A DNA stretch of 39,950 nt from Hofstenia miamia (lineage: Eukaryota; Xenacoelomorpha; Acoela; Hofsteniidae): contig CABFPE010000126.1 in the NCBI GenBank assembly GCA_900660155.1, positions 1,011,277-1,051,226 of the forward strand, given 5' to 3'. Position numbers and translations under genes: made by a program. Of the stretch, positions 12,429 through 24,000 are shown piece by piece; positions within the stretch are counted from its first letter, which is position 1, and every line of letters starts with the position of its first letter. Below the pieces are notes generated by a model. The model did not search any database, was not told the DNA's origin, and worked only from the letters and a program-made list of their open reading frames with translations.

Positions 12429-15400
12429 TAAATACTGCAAATTTAAGTTTTGATGTAATTGTGAGTTCAATAGTTTTTCATTATTCGATATTTAAAGATA
12501 TGCACTTCTCCACAAATGTTGTAAATGGTTTTTGAAAACAGTTGCAAAATTATAAACTTCCAATGCATAATGTCTTATTTGAAAGCTATTGGAATTTTCA
12601 TGTATTCTATTAACAGTAAGTTACTATGTTTTGCTAATATAAATTTGTTGACAATTCAATATTTTCATGTATATTAATTGTATCCTAGCAGGAATAAATA
12701 GGATAGCACTTTTTATAGAAAATTTAAGTATAATCCGAAGTCAATCACCTTGATTCTTGTTCCTTTAAAGATGTTGATGTTTTAAATTCCGCCAACTGTT
12801 CCAGAAGTTTTTCTTTGTCTTTATTAACTTCATACATCTCCTGTTTCATTATATCCATCTTCTTTTCGTATTCCTAATTATTCTATAATAATGACACTTT
12901 GTTAGTCTGAAACAACCGCAATATGGAGTTGCTTAAAAACTGCATTAGTACAATAGTGTTCTGTATAAAATCTTAGAATAACAGCGCTAAGAAAGCAAGA
13001 AAATGACGCTTTTTATGATGAATAACTAATTAACCTTATTTCCACTAGTGCTACTTTTGCGTAACAACCAATTTGTCCGCATTTTGAACAATTTTATCCG
13101 AACCTGTTAAGAAATATTAAAAACCTTTTACATGAACACATTTATGGGATGAGGTCCGCTCATGCAATGATGAAGATACGTGCTGCATTACGTTCAAATG
13201 ATATTTTTTTTCATTGAGAAATCCCATTTTTGTAAAAATATTCAAAATATTTTTATACTTAGTGTAACAGATAATGAGGCGGTCTAATGCCCATGGGAAT
13301 TGGGAACAATAACTATCCTGAAATATTTTGTTTTTCTATGACAATCTGTGTGAGTCCTTTTCAAGTGGGTTGTCCGTTATGTCAGAGGATGTCGTGGCGT
13401 AGGTAGTTCTCAATCTTGTGGTGTTTTTAGATTTTATATATCTTCGTTAGTTCTTGAGTTATAAGCTTTTAAAGATTTTTTGTTTAAATCATGACAGATT
13501 TTGAACAATTCCTAGTAGAAATAGGGTTAATGAACTTAAAGCAGTGATGTAGAAAATTCATAACGAAAAAATCATTTTAATGGTATTTTGATTTTCATAC
13601 CAATTCTCTCTGAGCTCGGCTCGTCTCGTTTAAATTTTGTGTAAGTTCAGCTCGGCGCCACATATAAACTTTGAATGAGGCGCGTTTTAGCTCGGTATTT
13701 TTTTAAAAATACTGTGCTCAAAGAATTTTTTACATAGCTCTTCCAAACAATATGTGTAAATTAAAAAATGATGAAGGAATTGAGTTAGCAAACATAAATT
13801 ATAATCTGACGGCTAATCGAATAAAAAATAAAACGCTGTGCGATCTCAACTACTGAAAGATCTCGATATATTCTAAAAAATAGTTTTGGTTTTGCTGCTA
13901 ATATTCAGATTTCAATTTTTGTAAGGCATATTTTGAATGGGCCTCATCTCAGACATTTTGCCCCCGCCTAATGCCTCTCCTAATTTCATATTGCTGGTCG
14001 TTTTACTTTTGAGTATTTTCGGCTCGGCTCACCACATAGAACCTTATAATGAAGCTCGTTTTAGCTCGAAATTTATTTTTAAAAATATTACTCTCTCAGA
14101 ATTTTTTACATAGCTCTTCCAATTATTTAATGAACATTTTAAAATGAGATTATAGAAAAGGCATATTGAATGTTGAAATAAGAAAAATCTGCATAATCAA
14201 ATTAACAAGCGAGAACTATAATTTTGCTTGGCTTAAGAAAGGGTCGTTGTATATCCAATGTAGTGCTCAAGCTCGACTCGGCTTTGCTCGGCTTAGCTCG
14301 GCTTGATGACAAGTCTGGTTCATGCAAAACACCAGTATTCTTTAAAACTTAAATGGAATTTTGTTAGAATGTTGCCTTTCATTAATTCAGTTATAAATTT
14401 AAGAAAGTGTATTCAAAAAAATTATTCGAAAAAATGCTAAATGACTCTTTATGTGCCCAAGTGGCACTTATGTATATGAACTGTTGACTTTAGCTGCATG
14501 TAAAGTGTCAGTTATTATACCGTAGAAGAGAAACTATGTATAAAGGTATCATAAAATAGCATCGGCGCCAAACACTATTGCCAGGTGACAATGATAGTAT
14601 CCCCAAAATGTAAAATATATCGAAAAATTTAACATTTGAAAATCTAAAAAACAGAAAATTAAAAGTTTTCTGAATGTATTCACTTATCTTTTTCTCTGAA
14701 ATTCCAAATATGTTTGACAATCATTTTATTAAATATATTAACAACATAATATATTATATATTATGCTATCCAAAACTTTCGACAAATTTCAAGGTATGAC
14801 TTAAAATAAACTCCTAATTGAACTGGTTATTGCATTTAAAAAGCAGTTATGTAAGCAGTGCAACCAACATTATCATAACTTTCGTTGCATGCTGAAGTAC
14901 TAAATAGTTAGCAAGTTATGATCACAAATATAGTGCAGTGAGCTGACCAAGGTGGTTATGGGAGAGTGGAAATAGAAACAATTACAATTATAGCAAAATG
15001 TGCATGAATTATTAAAAAGCTTACGTCACGAATGATGTTTTTCTCTGTTTCTAAATCGCTCATTCTCAAGTTGTTTTCTGTCTTTGCTTGATCTAAATTC
15101 AATTAAGTTGTAACCTACGTTTTCAATAATTTCAATTTCTAAGTTTGGAAATGTGCAAATCAATCAGTTCTACACTATGCTGTTCAATATTCTGACTACG
15201 CCAACTTTTCATAGAAGTTTTTACCCTATTTCTAATTGCATTAATTTAAAGTAACAAATCGATTTGACCACATTTTGTAATATTTTATCTAAGCCTGTTT
15301 AGAAGTAGTGAAAGCTTTTGACATGGGCATATCTATTGGTTTACTAAAAATTATCCTTGAACCTAAGGTACAAAAAATGTTTTTTTTCAATGAGAAATAA

Positions 15401-18400
15401 GAGTTGTGTAAAAACATTCATATCGTACCTAATGTTTATATAATGACTCGGTCTAATGCCCATGGCAACAAAAATTACCTTGAAGAAATTTGCTTTCTAA
15501 AGATGAACTTTATAAGCCCCGCTCAGGCACGCACTTTTCAAAGTCAATTCTCCTGACTTCACGCAAAGGCGCACTTATACGTGTTCGTGACAGGTCGCGA
15601 ATTCTCTATCTCGTGGTGTTTTCAAGGTTTAAATGTTTTTATTACTCAAATTACACTGTAATCTAGATTTTTTTGCGAAAACCATCACAGATTTTGAAAA
15701 TTTCCTATTAATGTAAGTGATGGATTTCAAAAATATTCAAACACTCACCACGGCTGCAATGGAATCATAAATTGTTTATTGCAGTTTGAGACACCAAGAC
15801 AATATCATGCTATGTTTAAAAAGAATGTTACAATGAAAGCCATAATTGACCTTCTGTGCTACACACCTTCAGAAGCAATGAAATATAAAAGATTTTTTGT
15901 TTTTCCAATCAGTCATATAATATTACTACAAATAAAACTCATTTCAGTGTTCTACAAACGGACAATAATGCATTTCAAATTTTTAGTGAATGATGTATAT
16001 TTTCCAATGTAAACAGTGCTATTTCATTTATATTCTAATTAGTATGTGTTATTATACTAATTAAAATAGATTTTGTATTTCAAATATCTATATTTGTACA
16101 CCCCTGGCAGAAGGCATTATCCCTAGATTTAAAAATGTTGATCTTATTTAAATATACTAAATTATGCTTAATTAAATTGTGCTGAGTAAATTACTGCTAT
16201 CTGCTTCAATTCTATCAAACTACCATGACATGAAATAGAGAATTACCTGATGTTGATAGATTCACAATAGTAGCATTACATTGTGTTAAGCAGTCGCTTG
16301 CCTCTCAACCTATTCGTTTTTCATTTGATAGGCGGACAAATTCTCGAATCTTGTCACGTCAATGCGCACTTAATCATCAAAGAAGGTCTGGAAGAGTACG
16401 GATAACGAGATGTGAGGCAAGATTTCAAAGAAAAAACGGTTGTCAACATCGTTGCAAGCACTATGAGTGCAAGAATGGTTGAGTTTAGTCGTAAAAATCA
16501 TCGTGTAAGGAAAACTCAGATTATTTAAAAGGCTGACAAAACCAACCGTCTAAATGGCCTAGAGAACACTAAGAGTAGAGTGTGGAAGATTGGCAGTATG
16601 TGTTGTGGTCGATAAGTTATTTACGGTGCAGAACTGAAGGGATCTATGGTGAACTTTGGCATAAACAAATTAATGTTCTGGAATTCATTTAGAGATTACC
16701 GTGTTGGACCTCTATTGAAAATTATTGAAAGCAGAATGTTTGAATCTGCGTCAGAATAGCCTTCCAGTTGAAGAAATGAGGCAAAGCAACTTTAACTTTC
16801 ATCAGGACAACATTCCGATCCATACAACTAGTCTGATGTCTATTTGGTTGAGAGAGCAACAATTTGACGTAATGAATGGCGTTCGCAATCCCCGAATGAA
16901 ACCCTAAGTGAAGCTCTGGTCAAGCTCTACGGTTTGAAGCTCGTCGTGCGGCGGCAGTTATAGCAGGTAATGGTGGTAAAGCAGGTGATTAACATTATTT
17001 AACTTGTGTATAGGTTTTGAACTTTACGATTTTTATCTACAGTTTGTTTGCACTTATTCCTTCAATTTTGATATACATAAATATCACTCCCAAATAAATA
17101 TTTTCTGCCAAGCTTATACACTACATTCTAAAAATAAATAGAAACAATGTATTGAGAAACAAGCTGCAAGATTGCAGCCATAAAACAGTTAGCAATAGCA
17201 TGCAAACAACTCTAGATGTATTGAAAACAATTGCGCAATCACTTGTTAGAGCACAAATTAGTTGCGAGCTCATGCAATTATATAAATATTGCAAATTTTA
17301 CAACATATTTGCATAAACATGCAGTGATATAATTACAAAGTGTATCACTGCATCGTAGACTATAACTAGACTTACGTTCAAGTAATAAAAGAGTCTTTTT
17401 GTCCACTAAAATATTTCACTAAAATACCCTGCTGACTAAGCAATTGCTTCTCTAAATTTAAAATACAGTAATTTTATCGATTGAGTGAAATTGCTATTTG
17501 TTATAGACCTATGACTCTTAACAAAACCAAAAATCTATTCAACATTCTGTAAAATGTTAAATTTCTCAGAGTTCAATCATAAAAAATACACCGGTATCTA
17601 GATTCCTGTGAAACTCGTATAATGAAGTGATATACTTCCATGCTATCTAATAAACTTAATCTTTAAATGAATGATTTTAGTAATACGTCATTCTTTTCAC
17701 AAATGCCGGTACATTCTACTTGGGGGATTTTTTAGAAGGTGTAATCTTAAATTTTACCACTAGGATCAATTTTTGCATCGTAAATTCAAATTTTGAGTAA
17801 TGTTTTGTTAAAGATTTAGTTTCCATCTTGTGCCCTCTGAAGGAATCTCTAAATATCAATATATCAATAAAAACTAATTCTGCATAAAAATTTTGAAGCA
17901 GATTTAATCAGAATAATGGAGTTTTCACAAACTTTGAATATCAATGTTCTAAACAAAAAGTTGTTATTACACTAAGCGTTCATTGGGGCTTTGATTAATA
18001 CTTAAGCTTGAAATGTAGGGTGCTGGTCATTTATGAGTAGGACTATATTTTAAGGGTTCTTCACTAAATCTTGATTCGAGGGCTCAATAAATTGCTTCAT
18101 TAGATATTTCATGTGAACTTGCACATATTGAACATATAGACATTAGAGCGTGACAATGTGAGGTAAACATGGGCCCGACCACAACCCGATCAGAATATAT
18201 AATACACGAACCAAACCCGAAACGTTGACCTTGATTTGACGTTATGGATCTCGGTTCAATAAAATGATCATTAACATTAATCATTTTCTGATAGGAGAAA
18301 CAGCAAATCATTGTATTACTTAACGTCCTGGATCTTTCTCAAATCAAGGGATAATTAACATCAATAGTTTTTGAATAGTAAATCTAATTTTTGTACCTAA

Positions 18401-21025
18401 CCCGACCCATTCTGAAATCCGAAATCGGGTCGGGTTTAACAGTGTCCGATGTCACTTTCTAATAGACATGACAAAATGTTTTAAAATAGACACTACTCTC
18501 CATTGCATCCTTGGTTTATATACAGGGTGTAACAAAAGTAACCAGACGCTAGCAAAATGAAAGCAAAAAACTGTACATCAATTTATGGAAATTTAACTGT
18601 GATGGAGCTCAGCCCCATTATTCACTTATTGTGCGAGAGTGGTTGGACAACCAGTTTCCCAACAGGTGGATTGGTCGCTGAGGCCTCATCGATTGGCCTG
18701 CACGGTCTCCGGACCTGACTGTACCAGACTTTTTTCTGTGGGGCTTACTAAAGAACAAAGTTTATGGCGGAAACCCACGCACTATCAACGATCTACTATT
18801 ACCGAAGAAATTCTTGCCATACCATTAGATTTGGTGAACAAGATGTGCCGATCTGTTCTTGGACTAGGTTAACAAATGTATTGCACGTGATGCTCATCAT
18901 TTTGAACATTTGCTATGAATACTTTCTTCTTTTATGATTCATCGTTTTGGACATTATAACCTCAGTAAGTTGTTTTAGACTCGCTACACTGTATATTCTA
19001 CGATGAATGATTCGTTTTTTATTCCTACTCTTCTGAATAAAGTTAGATTTCTCGTAAAATGAAGCGTCTGGTTACTTTTGTTACACCCTGTCTAATATAA
19101 ACCTGCGGGATCACCCATATTGGTACCTTCCTCGTACTGGTTCTGGACTGTATTCAATTTTTCAGTCCATGAGATTAGGTCCCGCGTCGTTGCATTTATT
19201 TCTAGTCGCGTACTGAGATTGAAATTCAAGAAAACAGAATAAGAATATTACAGACATAGTTTAGCTTACAAAATATAATAGCATGTGCTAAATTTGAATT
19301 TAAAATATAGGTCCGGTACCATCCCGTGTTTTGTTTTGGTTCTATTCTCGTAGAACCGGGATCAATGAATACCTTAGAGGGCATTTAAAAGTGTTTATCG
19401 ATTTCTAACTAGAGTCAATTTGAAAAAAGATTTAGGAAAATACTCAGCTTGGTTTTGGAAGTGACTGCCTGCTGGGTTAGCGCTTCTAATTTGACTAATA
19501 AGAATATGAAAGTAAGATATTATGACATCAATACCAAAAACCGTATTATTCATATGTTTAGCGAATTAAGACCTATTAGTGAAGGCAAATGGAAATAATC
19601 AATTTGCATACAAGATCATGTTTTGGTTCTCCTACGCATCAAATGTAGAAATATACTTGATCAATCGCCTGCATTTTTCATAATCATTGCCGTTGACAAC
19701 ATAAAGGCGTTTAATACAGTCAAAACAGATATAATCCTAGAAGGAATACTGAAAATTGAAGGTTCCTAACCCCATCTGAATTGGTATAAAAGTTTTTTGG
19801 CAAACGACATTAAGCACGACTAAATAATCTTGTGCGTCACAATCGCATTAGAAACAGAAATCGAGAGGTATTTCTGAATGCTGTTTTGAATTAGTGCCTT
19901 GCGTGCTGGTAACGGGCATGAAAAGAACGGCAGACATGGGCAAACAATATTCTAATGTTTTTTTAAAGTTTGGCATGTTTTCTAAGGCTTTTGTTAGAAA
20001 TCAGACTAAATTTCGATTTCTCGTCTAAATAAATTCTATGAGCTGATTTCGGATACTGTTTCAAAAGTACATGGGTTAGGGTAAGAAAGAATGGACATTT
20101 TTGCAGTAAAAGTTGATACGGTCCTTTTTCTCAAAAAATATTTATGCTAGAACTTAGCTTGACCTATATTTGGAAAGAAGGTTAAAATTGATCTGAGGTG
20201 TTCATACAAACTTAAGCCATATCTCTAATACAGGCTGAGATTTCAGACCCCAATTAGGGTTAAAATGTTCGCTTTTTCCTATGGTTCTGTTCACGTTTTC
20301 GAGACAAAAATATAAAATTTGGAAAATTTGGAATGGTGGTGCACATTTCACTCTGTGTTCAGTGTACATATATCACACTAATAAATACCAAAATAATGAA
20401 AAAAATTTTGGTCATCACTTTACAAAAATTTGGGCAAGTAGACCATCTTCAGCCAGTCAGTACTCAATAATTTTAACATTAAACCTATCATTTAGATGAT
20501 ATTCAAGTAGATTAAGGCTAGGTCTTTGGAATTGTATATGTTTCAACTGTGTACGACCAGTATTTGTCCTACAGCAGAGTTCCATAAATTTCAAAATATT
20601 AAAATGGGAAAATCAAAAAAAATCTATTCAATTATATTTACATGTGTTTCAAGTAATAAAACGAAATTTTTCAAAAAAACTGTGTACCCCTGTTGTCCAA
20701 ATTTGGCTTGCAAGTGCTCAACAAATTTCATAGTAACCCCTTGATATCAGATTCTTGTAGCTCAGGATCAAAGCTTTCGAATGGTATATGTTTCAGGTCT
20801 ATATGGCCAATACTAGACCCATACAAGGAATTTTGAAAAAGAGACCTTTTTATGGAAAAACTCGACGGAATTATTTGGAAAAAGTGTCTTTTAAAACGGG
20901 CACACAATATTTTCCCGGATGCAAAGCAGTAGTTGTAGGTGGCAAGCTTTTTTTACCTTTTTGAGGTGCTAATAGTAAAAACTCGTCAATTTATTGTCAA
21001 CAGAAACAAACGGCCAATATATAAA

Positions 21026-21066
<41 letters not shown>

Positions 21067-24000
21067 TGGGTTTTAGTTTATTAATTGCTTTAATCATTCC
21101 GTACGTAGTTGAAAAACAAAAATGAATTGGGGTGTTTTATTATTAATATTTAATGATTGATACTTGATAAAAGGTCCTTTAGATTTTCCCAAGTTAACAA
21201 ATGTTTCGTTTCTCACATTTGTAAAATCAAAATCATTTGTAAATGATTTCCCATCAGAGTCTCTAATTTCCTCAATGATTGTAGATTTAGATTTTCTAGT
21301 TTTAGCAATTTCATGAATGAGCTTCCATTTGGACTTTTGGTTTGGTAAAAGTTTAAATTCATTTTTAATATATTTATTAAAAGATTTACGATTCTCAAAA
21401 TTTGATAAATTTCTTGTTTTTTTAAACTAGATTTTGTCAATGAAAAATTCTTAAAAGCGTCGTTCTTTTCAATAATCAATTTTTTGCATACATCAGTTAA
21501 CCAAGGTTTAGATTTGTTATATTTAGAGAAAGAATTTTTGAAATTTTGTTAAGTAAGATCTTCTTTTTCGGAAAGAAAATATTAAGTTGATTTTCAAAGA
21601 TTAAAATGAAATTTTCCATCATAGAATTAGTATCTTGTACATAATACACTTCATTCCAATTATCGAGAGTCAGTGATAATTTTAGTTTTTTAACATCACA
21701 AACATTTCTTTCTCGAATTGTGGTCCATCTGCTAACTATTGAATTTACCGGTTTTTTTAAAGCTAATAGAAGCAATGCAATGATCGGAGAACAGACATTC
21801 AACAGTAAAATGTGTAAGTTTTGAAAAATCATTATCTGACATTATGAAGTAATCAATAAGCGTGCTACTCGTTGCAGTTACCCTTGACGGCGTAATTTTA
21901 TTAACCATGTTCAGATTAAACATATTTAGTAAAATGTCAATTCTATTTCGGTTTTTGGTCCAAATAATTAATGTTGTAGTCTCCCATTAAAACAATGTCT
22001 TTATTTTCAGAAACAGCTAAAACCAACTCATTTTCCAATTGCGCAATGAAATAATTCGAATATTTTTTGTGCGGAGAATAAGAAACATTTATCAGTTGTT
22101 TTTTAAATGTAGCATTTTTTAAAGGATTTTATATTTCTACTCACAAGCTTTCAAATTTGGATACGTCACTACACTTTATATCTTTGCGTAATTTAGGTTA
22201 TAAAACTTTTGGTATGAATAATGACACCTCCACCACTCGATTTTCCTAATAGATTATTTGTTTGCCTATATTTTTCTTAACAACCAAAACGATTTATTGA
22301 AAGATATGCAGATAGTTAAGAGGTAGCTGTAAAGTAAACTTCGATGGGATGAAATCATTTAAAAATATGAATCCCATTTCCTGAATTTTATTAGTTGTTT
22401 AAGTTACCATATTTCATTCTTCCGCTAAGCGTGAACGAAAGGCACCTGTCGACATTATAAATTTTTATGTATTATCATTACGCTGGATCTTGTTTTCATG
22501 CATCAAGCCACACATTCACAATATTTAAAATTGCATTCATTTATTGTCTCAAGACAATTTCAAAAAATGGAGTATTAATGATAATCAATATACCAAGTAC
22601 AAAACCCTAATTGACATTTTCAGCAATGCACATATACATTGCATAGTGGTGAAAACAAATAATAGATGACTAAGCAAAAGTATAAAATTTATGCCTGCTG
22701 TCTGAAAAACGTTGAATTAAATAACATGAATTCTCTACGGGCTATTTGCTGGTTCAGGGCTGCTATGATAGCTGTATTTTTTTAAAATTCTTGTGATAAC
22801 ACAAGTTTAAGTCTGGATTGCACTACCATAAATCCTCCAAATGTTGGTTAAAAGCTTGGGGTAGGACTTATACAATTATATCTGTAAATTTCGTACTAGG
22901 TTTGGAGTTAGGGTAGTCTTAGAATTGCCTCTTCGGTTATAGATGTGAGAAAATTACTGTCAAAATTCTAAATTTAAATGGAGGATATTTACTTTAAAAT
23001 TGACATCTAAACGTCAACAAACAATTTTTAAGGCTTAAGAACCTGGTTTTTAAAAATCATGAAATAATTTTAAAAAATTTTTGATAATGCTTACCTCCAA
23101 GTGATGGCTGCTGGTATGGAATTTTTCCTGAAAGCATTTGCCGTAGTTGTTCAATTTCTTCTTTATACTGCCTCAATAAAGCTTCCTTGGGGTCTTCATT
23201 AATTTTGGGTTTATTTTTTATGTTTTTGGCCCGATTTGCATATCTAAATTATACCAACAGTTTCTAAATGTTTGCTTTCTGATAAAATTTATAAATTTAA
23301 AAACATTTCGTTATACGAGTTTCATGAGAAATTTTATTGAAGGTGAAAATTGAATTAATTCCTAAAAGAAATTAGAAATTAGAAAACAAGCAAGTATAAT
23401 CTTGTAATAATAGTTTCTAATCGTTATGTTTATTATACTAAATATAATAAAAATTTTAATATTCAATTAAGATTCCCAATGATTGAAGAGAAAATTCAAA
23501 TTAACATTCAGGTGCTGTATTTTTCCTCTAAATTTCTTTGTTTCAAACTCATTTTCTATTGTGAGTCAGCATTAGTTGTGCATTTAATTTTAGCATCCCT
23601 CAAACATTAATTGAGTTATGAAGGACTGAAAATTCTTCGCTTTTAACCAATACAAGAATTATGTAAAAAAGTAGTGATAACATATATAATTCAGTTTTTC
23701 AAATTTGATGCTGATTTTTTATAGCACATTACAATATTCCTCCTACACTATAAACAAAAAATCAATACAATATACCTTAATGTACTTAGAGTCTCATCAT
23801 AGTTATCTCCGGCTGGTGAAAGGCATGCAATCATTAGTGTCTTTGTGTTTCCACCAAGGGAATCTTGCAAAAGTCTAGTAAGTTTGCTATCTCTGTATGG
23901 AATGTGCTTGCTTTTGCCATCTACAAGTGCAGAAATAACATTCCCAAGTGCAGATAGGGACAGATTAATTTTCGTTGCCTCTTTGAGGCGATCACCAGAA

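Larger units (their letters stand above)
12874..15024 (-). other. kif17 intron 7
   Basis: It is bounded by GTAAGC and AG and carries repeat copy A and the GCTCG island. No gene is recognised. Confidence 0.8.
15093..23094 (-). other. kif17 intron 6, about 8 kb, rich in mobile-element relics
   Basis: It separates the motor/neck exons from the stalk exons. It contains repeat copy B, a Tc1-like relic, a TIR element, two LINE fragments, GC-rich degenerate repeats and a TA tract. Phases match across it (1/1), so no missing exon is required, though an in-frame exon could be overlooked. Confidence 0.8.

Noticed and set aside
18639..18872. A 77-codon plus-strand frame inside the TIR element as a gene
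   Set aside because: It is an out-of-frame shadow of the transposase remnant, whose motifs appear in the neighbouring frame.
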